Source of the DNA: Verrucomicrobiia bacterium
Lineage (GTDB): Bacteria > Verrucomicrobiota > Verrucomicrobiia > Limisphaerales > UBA9464
DNA: 64,000 bases
Direction of reading: 5' to 3'
NCBI GenBank assembly: GCA_019634635.1
Contig: JAHCBB010000009.1
Location: forward strand, 62,001 to 126,000
Each line of letters begins with the position of its first letter. Position 1 is the first letter of the stretch. Below the pieces are notes generated by a model. The model did not search any database, was not told where the DNA came from, and was given only the letters and a program-made list of their open reading frames with translations. Below are positions 19,355 through 28,793 of this stretch, piece after piece. The translations under genes were made by a program, and so were the position numbers.

Positions 19355-19781
19355 CCTCTGGCTGGCTCTGGCCCTTTCCGGGCACTCGCATCATGCCGCT
19401 GCGCGCGCCTGGATGGACGGACAGGAGGCGTTTGGCAGCATCTGCTTTTGCCGGGCGACGCAGCAGGGACTTCTTCGGTTGCTCACGACCGCGGAGGTGA
19501 TGGCACGCTATGGGATTCCACCGCGCACCAACCGGGAGGCTTGGGAGGTGGTCGGGTGCTTCATGGCGGACGAGCGCATCACGTTCGCGAACGAACCCGA
19601 GGGGGTGGAGGAAGCATGGAAGGCGTTCGCTCTCCGGGACGGAACTTCGCCGAAGCTTTGGATGGATGCATGGCTCGCCGCGTTCGCGTTGCGCTGCGGA
19701 TTCCAGATGGTGACGACAGACCAGGCGTTCTCCCAATTCAGGGGCCTGGACCTGCTGGTGGTAAAAGCAGGGAGAGCGTGA
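19335..19781 (+). CDS. PIN-domain ribonuclease toxin (VapC-like)
   Basis: 148 aa. PIN-domain acidic residues are visible: Asp5 in VLPDVNLWLAL, an Asp in KLWMDAWLAAFAL and the Asp of VTTDQAFSQF. VapC toxins cleave tRNA or rRNA when the antitoxin is lost. The length and the Ser-His-His-Ala stretch after strand 1 fit the VapC subgroup paired with FitA-like antitoxins. The overlap with the upstream gene implies translational coupling. Confidence 0.85.
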   Translation: MVLPDVNLWLALALSGHSHHAAARAWMDGQEAFGSICFCRATQQGLLRLLTTAEVMARYGIPPRTNREAWEVVGCFMADERITFANEPEGVEEAWKAFALRDGTSPKLWMDAWLAAFALRCGFQMVTTDQAFSQFRGLDLLVVKAGRA

Positions 19782-19916
19782 ACCTCCCCAACCGGAATGC
19801 GGGTTCTCCCGGCCCCCCTCGCGTTCGTGTCGCCGTCATCCCGGAACGTGAAGTCTGCGCGCCGGCGTCAAAACTCACGGAGCTCGACCCTCGCAATTTG
19901 GCGCAGACCGGGACGC

Positions 19917-20570
19917 TCAGACCTCGAGGACGGTCCAGACGGTGTCGTGCTCCAGATCCGCGTAGAGTTGGTAGCCGTGCTTTTGGAGATGATCAAACTT
20001 GGAAGTGTCGTCGTTATATTTCTCCGTGATGATGGCACGCGGCCTGAAGTGCGAAAGGTTGAGGCCACGGAGAACCGCGAAGTCCTGTCCCTCGGTGTCC
20101 ACTGTCAGGAGGCCGAACCGCTCCGGAATCCGGTGATGTCGCAGGAGCGCTTCGAGCACGGTGACCTGAACGGTGATGGCCCGGGCGATGCCGCGTTTTG
20201 AGGCGGTGACGGCACCGGCACCGGAGAGAGCGGAGAGGCTTCCTGCCTCGTCCCCCTGAAACAGATTCAGCTCCTCCCGGCCCTCGTGGTCACTGCAGGC
20301 CAGGTTGAGGACCGTGACCGAGGGGTGATTGCGATGCAATTGCTGCGCCTTCTCGAATGCGCCCGGGTGGGGTTCGATCAGCAACGCCCGCCAACCCCGT
20401 TTGATGAATGGGTAGGAATTCGAACTAAAAAATCCGTCATGGGCGCCCACGTCCACCACAACGGGTTCGATCACCGGACGTTTCAACAACAGGCGGCCAA
20501 GCGCAGCAAACTGGCCGTGCCAGGTGGTATCGTGGAGGAACTTGTACCGCAACCAGTGTCTGAGTTTCAT
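19917..20570 (-). CDS. FkbM-family SAM-dependent methyltransferase
   Basis: 217 aa from the ATG at 20570. The SAM-binding loop VVVDVGAHDGFFSSNSYPF, the acidic LLIEPHPGAFEKA, and GLLTVDTEGQDFAVLRGLNL are standard FkbM motifs. Members O-methylate sugars, polyketides or glycans; the acceptor cannot be predicted. No glycan-biosynthesis neighbours are present. The reading frame continues about 85 codons upstream with shadow-like composition, so the internal ATG was chosen. Confidence 0.85.
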   Translation of the reverse strand: MKLRHWLRYKFLHDTTWHGQFAALGRLLLKRPVIEPVVVDVGAHDGFFSSNSYPFIKRGWRALLIEPHPGAFEKAQQLHRNHPSVTVLNLACSDHEGREELNLFQGDEAGSLSALSGAGAVTASKRGIARAITVQVTVLEALLRHHRIPERFGLLTVDTEGQDFAVLRGLNLSHFRPRAIITEKYNDDTSKFDHLQKHGYQLYADLEHDTVWTVLEV

Positions 20571-20775
20571 ATGAACGGCGCTGAATGGTCGCGACGGGTC
20601 CGGACTATGGGGAGCCGGACGAGTTTTTCCAAGCAACGCAGTTCGCCCCGGGGGAGGACTCCGACCGTCGCTCCGCACAAGGTGGCCACGCCAACCGTTT
20701 CCACGTTCTGCCCGGGCAAACCAAGACCGCGGAGTCTGGCGTTCAGGCTCCGCTGGGAGAGGGCACGGCTTGGTT

Positions 20776-22137
20776 TCAGCGGACCGGAATCTCAGCGGAG
20801 TCCTCCCCGGTGGCCCGCCGGAGCGCAAACTGCGCCTGGTTGTGGGCCGCCACCAGGGCGAGATATTCCAGGCGTACCTGCGTCAGATCGGCCTCGGACT
20901 GGACCGCCTCCAGAACGGCGCCCACGTCGAACGCCTTTCGCTCGCGGGAAAGGCGCAACAAGTGCTCCGCCGACTCCACGGTCTGGCGGGTGATCTCCAA
21001 CTGATCCGTCAGGGACTGGGCACGGGCGAGGGCGGTGACGACCTGCCGGACCACTTCATCAAGGACCTTCCGCGTCTCCAGTGAGGAAATTGCTTCGCGC
21101 GCCTCGGCGCTCCGTATCCGGCTTCGATCCCCGATGCCCCCGGGTCCAATCCGCCAAGTCGCCCCCAGCAAATAGTTGGCGGTACCGTCGAAATTATTCC
21201 AGGCATCATTCACTCCGCCCCCAAGCCCTCCAAGATAAGCCATTGCGCCCACGCTCGGGATCCACGGCCCCTTCACCGAGCCGTTCCGTTCCGCCTCCGC
21301 GCTCCGGACCAGGGCCGCGGCCCGGCGCAGTTCAGGGCGACCTCCCATCGCCCGGGCCACCAGCGAATCGAGCGCCAGATTGGTGGAGACCAGGATCATC
21401 GGCACCAGGTCCCCGGGCGCCGGCAAGAGGTCCACCGCCGGATCCAGCCGGAGCAACTGGGCCAACCGGGCCGCCGCGAGCCGCCGTTCCTCATCGGCCC
21501 GGCGGATCAACAGCTGGTTCCTTCGAGTCTGCAGTTCGGCGCGAAGGACTTCCCCCTTGTAGGCCAGTCCGACATCCATCGCACGATGAACCTGGGCGGC
21601 ATAGTCCTGTGCGATCCTCAACCCATCTTGCAGCACGGCGATCGAGGCTTCGGACCTCGCCAGCTCGAGGTAGCCGGTGGCGGCGGCCAACATCTCGTCC
21701 TGCCGCGACACCTCGACCGACTCCCCGGCCGCCCGCGCCAACTGACGGGCGGCCAGGGACTGGTAGATGGCATCGCCCAGATCCACCTGGAGCGTCAGGG
21801 CGGCGCCCACGGTGTACGCCTGCTTGTTCGCTTCGAAGATGACGCCGCCGACATCCTGGATATTTCCGTCATGCCGCCGATAGCCGATTCCGGGCTCCAG
21901 CCATGGGAGAAATCGAAGCATCGCCTGATCCTCCTGCGCCCGGGCTTCCCGAAGGCGCTCCCGGGCAATCTGGACATCCAGGTTCTGTGCCCCGGCCAGA
22001 CGGAGTGCGGTGGGGAGGTCAATGATGGAGGGCGCGGCATTCGTACCCGCAGCTCCCAAAGCGGCGCAGCCGAAATGCACCAAGAGAATTGCGGCGCCCA
22101 CCGGCCAGCGATGCAGTATGCCCGGAGCCTTCATCAC
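20776..22137 (-). CDS. TolC-family outer-membrane efflux protein
   Basis: 453 aa. Signal-like N-terminus (residues 5-33), then the two-fold repeat of long helices and short barrel strands typical of OEP proteins, e.g. ALRLAGAQNLDVQIARERL and RVRLEYLALVAAHNQAQFAL-type end helices. It forms the outer-membrane exit duct of a tripartite pump. Its start overlaps the stop of the membrane-fusion gene by 4 bp (ATGA), so the two are co-translated. It is now separated from the operon's promoter by the prophage. Confidence 0.88.
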   Translation of the reverse strand: MMKAPGILHRWPVGAAILLVHFGCAALGAAGTNAAPSIIDLPTALRLAGAQNLDVQIARERLREARAQEDQAMLRFLPWLEPGIGYRRHDGNIQDVGGVIFEANKQAYTVGAALTLQVDLGDAIYQSLAARQLARAAGESVEVSRQDEMLAAATGYLELARSEASIAVLQDGLRIAQDYAAQVHRAMDVGLAYKGEVLRAELQTRRNQLLIRRADEERRLAAARLAQLLRLDPAVDLLPAPGDLVPMILVSTNLALDSLVARAMGGRPELRRAAALVRSAEAERNGSVKGPWIPSVGAMAYLGGLGGGVNDAWNNFDGTANYLLGATWRIGPGGIGDRSRIRSAEAREAISSLETRKVLDEVVRQVVTALARAQSLTDQLEITRQTVESAEHLLRLSRERKAFDVGAVLEAVQSEADLTQVRLEYLALVAAHNQAQFALRRATGEDSAEIPVR

Positions 22138-23192
22138 CGGGTCTCCGTGATCTGGATCGCCTGGCCATCCAACAGCGTCTGCTTCCCTGGAAGGACCAGG
22201 GTTTCGTTTCCGGAAAGCCCGCCCAGGATTTCCGCATGGATCCCATCATTGAATCCGACCTTGAGGGCCTTCTTGAAGGCCAGACCGCCCTCGACGACGA
22301 AAACAAAGGCGCCGGACTTCTCCACCACCAGTGCGCCAACGGGGATCCGCAGCGCATCGGTGTGTTCTTCAACGCCGAGACGCATCCGGGCGTACATCCC
22401 CGGACGGAGTTCCAAGGAGGGGTTCGGCAGATCCGCCTCAACGAGCATGGTGCGCGTTGCTTCGTCAAGTGCGTAGCTGAACCGGCTGACCCTGGTTTCA
22501 AACCACTGGCCCGGCAGACCCTCGACCGCCACCTCGACCGGCTGGCCCGTCCGGACGAGCGAGGCTTCGTGTTCCGGGACGCGGACCTGCGCCCGGATGG
22601 TGGAGAAATCCATGAGGGTGAGCACCGCCGCTCCGCCGGAGGTGTTCGCTGAAGTCGCCGCCGGAACGAAGGCACCCGGATCCATGAAACGGGCTGTAAT
22701 CACTCCGGAAAAGGGCGCCTTGAGCTGGCTGAATTCGAGCAGGGATTCGATCCGTTCCAATTCCGCACGGGCCACTTCCAGCCGCCCGGTGGCCTCATCC
22801 ACGGCCTGGGGCGTGACCAGGTCCGGGGCATGCTGGCGCGCAGCGGTCATCCGGGCCGCGTCGGTCTTGGCGACCTTGACCTCCGCGCGGAAGCGGGTCC
22901 GGTCGGCCTGCAGTTCCGGTACCTCGAGTTCCGCGAGCGCCTGTCCTGCCTCGACCCGGTCTCCCGTATCCACGGCGAGGGACTTCAGATAGCCGGGCAC
23001 CTTGGCGTACAGGGTGGCCTGCTGGTTGGCCCGGAGCGTCCCGGGCAGGATCACGTACCGGACCACAGGGCCGCGGGAGGCCTGGACGACGGCAAACTCG
23101 GCAGTGCGCGCCGGGAGAATTCCGGCCAACACCGGAAGCAGGAGCGCGGGCAGGACCACCATGCGGGACCGTCTCCAAACGGGGGATTTCAT
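22134..23192 (-). CDS. RND efflux periplasmic adaptor (membrane fusion protein)
   Basis: 352 aa from the ATG at 23192. Signal/anchor segment at about residues 8-28, then the lipoyl half-motifs GTLRANQQATLYAKVPGYLK and FSQLKAPFSGVITARFMDPG flanking a helical hairpin, and the beta-barrel and membrane-proximal domains at the C-terminus. It couples the RND pump to the TolC-like duct. The frame extends upstream over the RND tail, but there the sequence belongs to the pump gene. Its operon partner, the pump gene just upstream, is cut by the prophage, so expression from the original promoter should be blocked. Confidence 0.88.
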   Translation of the reverse strand: MKSPVWRRSRMVVLPALLLPVLAGILPARTAEFAVVQASRGPVVRYVILPGTLRANQQATLYAKVPGYLKSLAVDTGDRVEAGQALAELEVPELQADRTRFRAEVKVAKTDAARMTAARQHAPDLVTPQAVDEATGRLEVARAELERIESLLEFSQLKAPFSGVITARFMDPGAFVPAATSANTSGGAAVLTLMDFSTIRAQVRVPEHEASLVRTGQPVEVAVEGLPGQWFETRVSRFSYALDEATRTMLVEADLPNPSLELRPGMYARMRLGVEEHTDALRIPVGALVVEKSGAFVFVVEGGLAFKKALKVGFNDGIHAEILGGLSGNETLVLPGKQTLLDGQAIQITETR

Positions 23193-23220
23193 GGACGAAT
23201 ACGGAATCGGCAGGACGGCC

Positions 23221-23392
23221 TCAGACCCCCGGACGGACCGATGCAGGGAGTGGTTCATAGTGATGGCTCTTCGGATCCTCCGGATCCAGCGACGCAGAGC
23301 GCACCTGCCGGGACGCCAGGAGCGCAAAGGCCGCCGGTAGCACGAACAGGGTCGCAAGAGTGGCGAGGGCCAGCCCGCCGACCACCGCACGA
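23221..23392 (-). pseudogene. RND efflux pump, C-terminal fragment left of the prophage
   Basis: Encodes the last ~56 residues of an RND permease: RAVVGGLALATLATLFVLPAAFALL is the final transmembrane helix, followed by a short charged tail. It joins exactly in frame with the fragment at 63568-64000 once the prophage and one ACGA copy are removed (GGT-CGT-GCG-GTG, Gly-Arg-Ala-Val). The prophage end supplies an in-frame ATG at 23421, so a useless 66-aa peptide could still be made. Confidence 0.92.
23389..23392. repeat. Target-site duplication, left copy (ACGA)
   Basis: ACGA here and at 63568-63571 flank the prophage. A fifth base does not match on either side, so the duplication is 4 bp, one shorter than the 5 bp made by phage Mu. 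Confidence 0.8.
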
Positions 23393-23440
23393 TGTAAAAC
23401 CGCACGAGGTCGGGCAAACATTTGCGAAGGTTAGGTAAAC
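23393..23440 (+). promoter_or_regulatory. Prophage left end with two transposase-type binding motifs
   Basis: CACGAGGTCGGGCAAAC (23403-23419) and GCGAAGGTTAGGTAAAC (23424-23440) are related to each other and to three inverted copies at the right end. The consensus is roughly GCGARGKTNGGTAAAC. The outer copy starts 10 bp from the tip. Their position matches the L-type sites bound by MuA. Confidence 0.7.
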
Positions 23441-23715
23441 GCCCGGGAGGCCAGGCGGGGGCAGAAGGGCATTCGGTCCCAAGGTTGCAGGCGGGCTGCG
23501 GAGGCTGTGCAGACCCCCTGCGGGTGGACGCACCGCGCCAGGATCCCGCCTCCAAAGTCGGCCCAATGGCACACGTCGCATGCCTCGCAATCTGACCGGC
23601 TGGGGCGCGGGAGCGGCCGCCGGACGGCCGTCACAGGCGCCGGGCCCCCAGAGCCTGTCAGCCTCCGGGGCGATGGGGGGGCGAATACCCTATGGGAGAC
23701 AGCTAAGAGCTTCAT
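23431..23715 (-). CDS. Small cysteine-rich phage protein at the left end
   Basis: 94 aa. The start codon overlaps the stop of the 1204-aa tail gene (ATGA), the coupling used through much of this operon. The C-terminal half has a cysteine cluster, DCEACDVCHWADF then ARCVHPQGVC and a final PFCPRL, which suggests a small zinc-binding fold. The function is unknown. The last codons overlap the inner left-end binding motif, so coding runs to within 38 bp of the phage tip. Confidence 0.5.
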   Translation of the reverse strand: MKLLAVSHRVFAPPSPRRLTGSGGPAPVTAVRRPLPRPSRSDCEACDVCHWADFGGGILARCVHPQGVCTASAARLQPWDRMPFCPRLASRAFT

Positions 23716-26700
23716 CCTCCCTCGTAGGGGACCGTTGGGACCCGGATGATTGAGGTGCCGTCCTCAATGACGTTTGCGGTGGCGCTGCTGCTGCCACCGC
23801 CTCCCCCAGAGGTGCCCACATCCCCACCGGGCACCCGGGCATACCCGACGTCGCCGGCGGGGACAACCGGGGCAGACACTCTCCTGTGGCCCATGGTGCA
23901 GACCGACCACGTGGTGGTGTGACCATCCCACCAGGCCCATGCACTCGGGCTGCACTGTCCGGCCACGAACACGGGCTCAGGCCCCAATGCGGTCTCGGTG
24001 TACCTCAGGGTCGCCACTGTGACGGCGTACTGGACTTCCATGGCGACCACCGCGTCGGTCTCCAGGAGGGGCCTGATGTCTGGGGCCAGGGCGAATAGGG
24101 CGTCCGGGTGGATCGGGGCCCACCGGAACTCGATGTCGTTTGTCGCCGCCTGGATGAGCCACCGATCCCCGGAGCACGCCACCCCCGCGTTGGTGCCCCC
24201 CACCATAAAGTACCCTCGATTCGCCCCACCACTTCCCACGCCTTCGTACCAATCCCCGACCTCACTAGCCCCGACGTTTAACCCAGATCGGCCTGTCGCG
24301 AAGTAGCTGCCCCCGGGCAGGCAACCGATGGGCACGCCGCACTCGTCCACGGCGGCCACGGCTTCCGTGGCGAAGCCTTGGATGCCGCGCGCTTCGAGTT
24401 GGGCGGGCAGGTAGATCCTGGCGTCCGTCAGCAGGTTCCAGGCACGAGCCAAGGCGTTGTACACCTCGGCCGACAAATCAGTGTTCGGGCTTGGCCCAAA
24501 GCCCTGGGGATTGTCCGGACGGACCGAGGCCGGTTGCCAGGGGATCCACCGATTGCCGGTGGCCGCGTAGTGGAGGTTCTCGTAGGTGAAGTCAAAGGCC
24601 CCGATGGTCAGATTGGCGCAGGCAAATTCCGCGGTGGTGATGCCGTCAATGAACCCCTCGCACATCGCCCTCAGGTAGAGCTCGGCCTGCCGCACCTGAT
24701 CGTGGAACAGCGGGGAGTCGTGGGCATCCTGGTCATCATTGTCGTCGAGGTAGGGCTCCGGTATGAGCTGCACGAAGAACAGGGTGGGCAGGCATGCGCC
24801 GAACGGCGCGCCCGAATCGAAGGCCATGTCCGAGTTCAAAGCCCAATCGCCTACCTTCCGCGACGCGTTGGTGCCGATGTTCTGCCAGACGAGGTACTCG
24901 CGGAGGCCGTTCTCGATGCTGCGGTAGGGTTCAGTATTCCGCAGCGCGTCGATGTTCCAAGTGCCGACGTCCGGACCGATGGTGCCCGGCGCAATCCCTT
25001 CGCAGTGATGGAGGCGCCCGGTCAGGGTGAGTTTGACGACCTCCACGCCCCCAAACGTGACAACCTCCGTGGATTCAATCTCCACCGGCGGCTCGTAGAT
25101 TCGGCAGCTGCGGTAGAAGGACTCCCGCTCCGCCAGGCACTCCTCGTCCTCCTCGACGCAGTTGCGCCGGTTGGCGTGGGTGAAGTGGAAGCTGTTGGGC
25201 CCGATCTTGACGTACCGCTGGCCCGGCAGCGACTCAGTGCCCAGCAACGGCGATTGGCCGAAGGTGAAATGTGCCTTGAGCGTGTTGTCCACGGAGATCT
25301 CCGGTGAGTCCACATGGCATCGGTCCAGGAACGGGGTCACCTGGTCCCCGTACGCCTCGGGTTTCCAGATGCTGCTCTCTGAGTTGCGGTAGCCCTTGAG
25401 GGTGGCATGCACGCACCAGCGGTTGCTGAATCCGCCGGGCTCTGCGGTGCGCCGGATGCCGTCGGTCTCCCGAACGTCGGCGCCGAAGCTCTCGAACTCC
25501 CTCAATCCCTGACGACCGGTGAAGACCGCGCCCTCACGGTATTCGACGCCCCCGTAATTGATGCGCCCGCTCTTCACGCGGTACTTGCGCCCCCAGGCGA
25601 TCTGTCCGGGCTGGATGGGCAGGCGCTCCGGGGCGATGCCCTCCAGCAGGTCAATCGGCACGTTGTTACTCATCCCGCGCGCATACCGGTCGAGGTAGAG
25701 GACCGATTTCCCGCCTTGGACGGCGTAGCCGACGAGATTCCACCGGGGCACGATGCGCACGCACTGGCTCATGCGCCGGGCCGTGTCGAAGAGCGCATTC
25801 TGGTTGATCGGTGGGTCAATGCCGGCAGGGATCGTTTCGGCGGACAACCCCAACGGGAGCACGCACCCCACCTCAAAGAGCGTGTCGCTGATCTTCTTCG
25901 CCTCAGAGCATTCCAAGCCGATCCCATCGGGTCGGTCGAAGGAGCCGTCGTAGGTGGCCAGTCGCGTGACCAGGGCCCAGTCATGCAGCTCCGGCTTGTA
26001 TGCCAGCCGCTCACTGGCCTCCACCTGGAGTTCTCCTCCGCCGCCCAAGTTCAGCCCGGCAGGCACATCCACAGAAAGCCGGCCCGGCCCGGCGGCCGCC
26101 GCAAAGATCTGGATGGCCTCCGCAGTCCCGCCGTCCGGATCCGGATCGAGGCGTAGGCGCCCAATCTCTTCGCCATCCCGCAGCAGCCGGAGGGTCGCGG
26201 GGGCCTGCAGCCCGTGGGCCCGGGCCGCCCAGCCATGACACACGTTGCCCTCGCGCACGCGGTCGCTACCTCCGTAGAACGGCACCGCGGCACCGGGCGC
26301 CAAGCCGGATCCAGCGCGATACCAGGTGGCGTAGATCGGCTGGACGGCCGCTTGTCCGATGGCCACGCCCACCTGCGGAGCCAGTGCGTACTGCCGGGTG
26401 CAGAACTCCTGCACGGCGAATGCCTCGCCCATCCAGGCGGAGTCGCGCTGCTCCTCGGTGCCTCGCACCTCGGCCGCGAATGCATTCAAGACCCGCCCGA
26501 TTGCCTGGCTCTGGGTCTTCTGCAATCGGGGCTCCTGCTGGTACGGTCCCTCGATCCACTCAGCCTTCGGGAGGTAAACCAAGGCGCCGGAGTTCAGGAA
26601 CACGTAGTAGGCGTGTGGCGCGTACCCGATGCCGGCAATATCTCCAGCGTTTTCCGGGCAAGTGCCGAAATGCCGCACCTCGTTGGTTTTGAGGTTGGTG

Positions 26701-27326
26701 AAGAAGATGTCGAAGTCGGCGGTTTCCTCGTCGGCACAAATCCCCTGGAAGGCCGGGGTCGGCAGCCAGCCGCCGTAGGCGTTGCCGTGCGGCGACCGGA
26801 TGGAGGATCTCACCCACCCGTATGCGCGCGCCTCCTCAATGGCGGGCGACCCCACCAGGCCGGTGGAGGGGTCGTAAGCTCCGGCTTGTGCGGACCCCAG
26901 GATCCAGAGCCGCCATGCCGTGAGGGGTTCGCCGTCGAGGAATCCCGTGGGAATGTGGCTCAACCGCTGGCGCTCGCTCTCGAGGCCGATCGCTTCGGCG
27001 CCCTGCAGGAAGGCGACCAGCGGGTTGGCCACGTTGGTCCCCTCGGGATCGCCGGGCCCGGACAGCGGCCACTGGGCGTCGCGCGGGCGCAGCATCTGGT
27101 AGAAGTGGAAGAACTCCGCCTGGGCCGGATAGAGGTTGAAACTCGAATCCGGGTTCCGGATCTGCCGGAACAACCCTCCGAACAGGTAGAAGGCGATGCG
27201 AAAGGCACCGTCCCCCACCCCGCTCAAGAGCCGGGTGTTGGCGGCCGCGGCGAGCGAAGCGAGATCCCGGGATGTGACCGCCTCCCCGGTCTGGACGAGC
27301 CGAGCCTGGGTGAACGTCTGGGCCAC
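23712..27326 (-). CDS. Large distal tail / adsorption protein of unknown fold
   Basis: 1204 aa from a GTG at 27326, eight bases after the previous stop. It is the largest phage gene and the last but one of the late operon, the place of tail-tip or central fibre proteins in siphoviruses. Many cysteines (e.g. ANRRNCVEEDEECLAERES) and no transmembrane segment. The C-terminus is a Gly/Ser-rich linker followed by a short tail ending TVPYEGG. No catalytic motif was recognised. The tail-tip role is inferred from position and size only. Confidence 0.7.
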   Translation of the reverse strand: MAQTFTQARLVQTGEAVTSRDLASLAAAANTRLLSGVGDGAFRIAFYLFGGLFRQIRNPDSSFNLYPAQAEFFHFYQMLRPRDAQWPLSGPGDPEGTNVANPLVAFLQGAEAIGLESERQRLSHIPTGFLDGEPLTAWRLWILGSAQAGAYDPSTGLVGSPAIEEARAYGWVRSSIRSPHGNAYGGWLPTPAFQGICADEETADFDIFFTNLKTNEVRHFGTCPENAGDIAGIGYAPHAYYVFLNSGALVYLPKAEWIEGPYQQEPRLQKTQSQAIGRVLNAFAAEVRGTEEQRDSAWMGEAFAVQEFCTRQYALAPQVGVAIGQAAVQPIYATWYRAGSGLAPGAAVPFYGGSDRVREGNVCHGWAARAHGLQAPATLRLLRDGEEIGRLRLDPDPDGGTAEAIQIFAAAAGPGRLSVDVPAGLNLGGGGELQVEASERLAYKPELHDWALVTRLATYDGSFDRPDGIGLECSEAKKISDTLFEVGCVLPLGLSAETIPAGIDPPINQNALFDTARRMSQCVRIVPRWNLVGYAVQGGKSVLYLDRYARGMSNNVPIDLLEGIAPERLPIQPGQIAWGRKYRVKSGRINYGGVEYREGAVFTGRQGLREFESFGADVRETDGIRRTAEPGGFSNRWCVHATLKGYRNSESSIWKPEAYGDQVTPFLDRCHVDSPEISVDNTLKAHFTFGQSPLLGTESLPGQRYVKIGPNSFHFTHANRRNCVEEDEECLAERESFYRSCRIYEPPVEIESTEVVTFGGVEVVKLTLTGRLHHCEGIAPGTIGPDVGTWNIDALRNTEPYRSIENGLREYLVWQNIGTNASRKVGDWALNSDMAFDSGAPFGACLPTLFFVQLIPEPYLDDNDDQDAHDSPLFHDQVRQAELYLRAMCEGFIDGITTAEFACANLTIGAFDFTYENLHYAATGNRWIPWQPASVRPDNPQGFGPSPNTDLSAEVYNALARAWNLLTDARIYLPAQLEARGIQGFATEAVAAVDECGVPIGCLPGGSYFATGRSGLNVGASEVGDWYEGVGSGGANRGYFMVGGTNAGVACSGDRWLIQAATNDIEFRWAPIHPDALFALAPDIRPLLETDAVVAMEVQYAVTVATLRYTETALGPEPVFVAGQCSPSAWAWWDGHTTTWSVCTMGHRRVSAPVVPAGDVGYARVPGGDVGTSGGGGGSSSATANVIEDGTSIIRVPTVPYEGG

Positions 27327-27333
27327 GGCGGAA

Positions 27334-27717
27334 TCAGCCAGCCACCACCATGATGCGGGCGCCCCCGCCGACGGCTTTGACGTAGATCGTGGTCCCCAGC
27401 TTGGGCGTCCAGACCGCGAAGTCATTCACCTGGCTGAGCACCGCAAATCGGTTCGCGTCGAACGATCCCCCCGTTTGCAAGCTGACCTCCACCTCCACTC
27501 CGGATGCAGGCGAGATGAGTTTGAGCAGGATCTTTTTGCACGGCAGTCCGACATCCTTGAGGTCCAGGGCTTCGGCGGTATTGGCCGCGAGGTCCTGCGT
27601 GTCGGCCACACCATCCGGGTCGTCCGTTTCCAGAGTGACGCTGACGTCGCCGCTGCTGGGGGTGTAGCCGGTCTTGGCGATGGCGAGGCGGGCAAATACA
27701 GAGAGGAGTTCAGCCAT
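27334..27717 (-). CDS. Phage tail-region protein, unknown
   Basis: 127 aa, beta-rich, acidic in the N-terminal half (VSVTLETDDPDGVADTQDL), glycine-rich at the C-terminus (AVGGGARIMVVAG). No known motif. It lies between a short basic protein and the 1204-aa tail protein in a tight leftward operon, so a distal-tail or hub accessory role is likely. Confidence 0.65.
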   Translation of the reverse strand: MAELLSVFARLAIAKTGYTPSSGDVSVTLETDDPDGVADTQDLAANTAEALDLKDVGLPCKKILLKLISPASGVEVEVSLQTGGSFDANRFAVLSQVNDFAVWTPKLGTTIYVKAVGGGARIMVVAG

Positions 27718-27741
27718 GGGATTGGTGGGTGGAGTGTGAGA

Positions 27742-27945
27742 TCAGCCCCAACGGGGCACAGTGGAGACCGGTCGCCGTGGGGCGACCCGGAGATTGTCGG
27801 AGACGCCGTCGGGCTCAACGAGGGTGCCCCTTGTGGTGTGCGATACCTTCGCCCCGGCCGAGAATCCGGGACGGACCTTCCCGACGGCCGCCTGGAGCTC
27901 TCGGATCGCGCGGGGAAGGCGCCCTTTGCCAGTGACCGTCGTCAT
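27742..27945 (-). CDS. Small basic phage protein
   Basis: 67 aa, rich in Lys and Arg (MTTVTGKGRLPRAIREL). Its ATG overlaps the stop of the upstream gene as ATGA, the main reason to accept it. Unknown function. Its composition is uniform with the neighbours, so it is unlikely to be a chance frame. Confidence 0.5.
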   Translation of the reverse strand: MTTVTGKGRLPRAIRELQAAVGKVRPGFSAGAKVSHTTRGTLVEPDGVSDNLRVAPRRPVSTVPRWG

Positions 27946-28793
27946 ACTGGAAGCCCGTAGATGAAGGTGGAGTACTCTTCGGTCCACCAGTACTCGGTAA
28001 TCACTTCGCGGACGCCCTCCCCCGCCGGACGATCCACCGGGTTTTGTTTGAGCCAGTAGCCCGTGAACGGCAGCGCCGTGCGGAGGCTGGACGGAGCCAG
28101 CCCCTCACCCAGCAGTGTGCTGTAGGTGAGCATGCGCCCCACGTTGGCGGACGATTCGGTAAAAACGACGACCGCGGGGACTCGACGCGTCCGGCGCAAG
28201 GTCCATGACGCCGGAGTGAATGTGGTCACCCCACGGAACAGATCGCGGAGGAATGCGCGGAACACGAGCACCGACAACCCCAGTTGCCCGACGATCGCCA
28301 GCAGGATGGACGGACTCATCGGCAGGGTCTTTACCCCTTGTTCGTCCTGTGGGTCCGGGACCGTGGTTTCGCCGCGTAGCAGGGCATCAATGTAGTTGCG
28401 GAGCCGCCGCGCGTCCGACAGGCCGGCATCATCCGTGCCCAGCTTCTGGAATTCGGCAACCACCGCCGGCAGCTCCCAGATGGACTTGGAGAACGTTGCC
28501 GGCTCGCTGGTCCACTCGGTGATCATCTCCGATGCGGTGGGATCCACCTGGCCGGTGCCGGGATTGATCACGCCAGAGAAGTCGGCCGTGATCTGCAGGC
28601 CCATATCCCCCAGCGCTTCGGAGACCCGCACCCGGACCCCTTGCGCGCGCAGTTCGGCGTACTTCTCCTTGATGCGCGCCGGAGATCCCACCCAGCGCCG
28701 CTGCACCACGTCCCCCGTGGTAATGTCGAACGCGGGCAGCGGCTCCAGCTCGGCGATCGGCGGCTGGCCGTCATGGCTGATCCACTCGCTCAT
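27942..28793 (-). CDS. Phage tail protein downstream of the tape measure
   Basis: 283 aa. The start at 28793 overlaps the tape-measure stop (ATGA). One moderately hydrophobic stretch lies near the middle (SILLAIVGQLGLSVLVFRAF). Position directly after the tape measure is that of the distal tail protein in siphoviruses, but no sequence motif confirms it. Confidence 0.6.
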   Translation of the reverse strand: MSEWISHDGQPPIAELEPLPAFDITTGDVVQRRWVGSPARIKEKYAELRAQGVRVRVSEALGDMGLQITADFSGVINPGTGQVDPTASEMITEWTSEPATFSKSIWELPAVVAEFQKLGTDDAGLSDARRLRNYIDALLRGETTVPDPQDEQGVKTLPMSPSILLAIVGQLGLSVLVFRAFLRDLFRGVTTFTPASWTLRRTRRVPAVVVFTESSANVGRMLTYSTLLGEGLAPSSLRTALPFTGYWLKQNPVDRPAGEGVREVITEYWWTEEYSTFIYGLPV

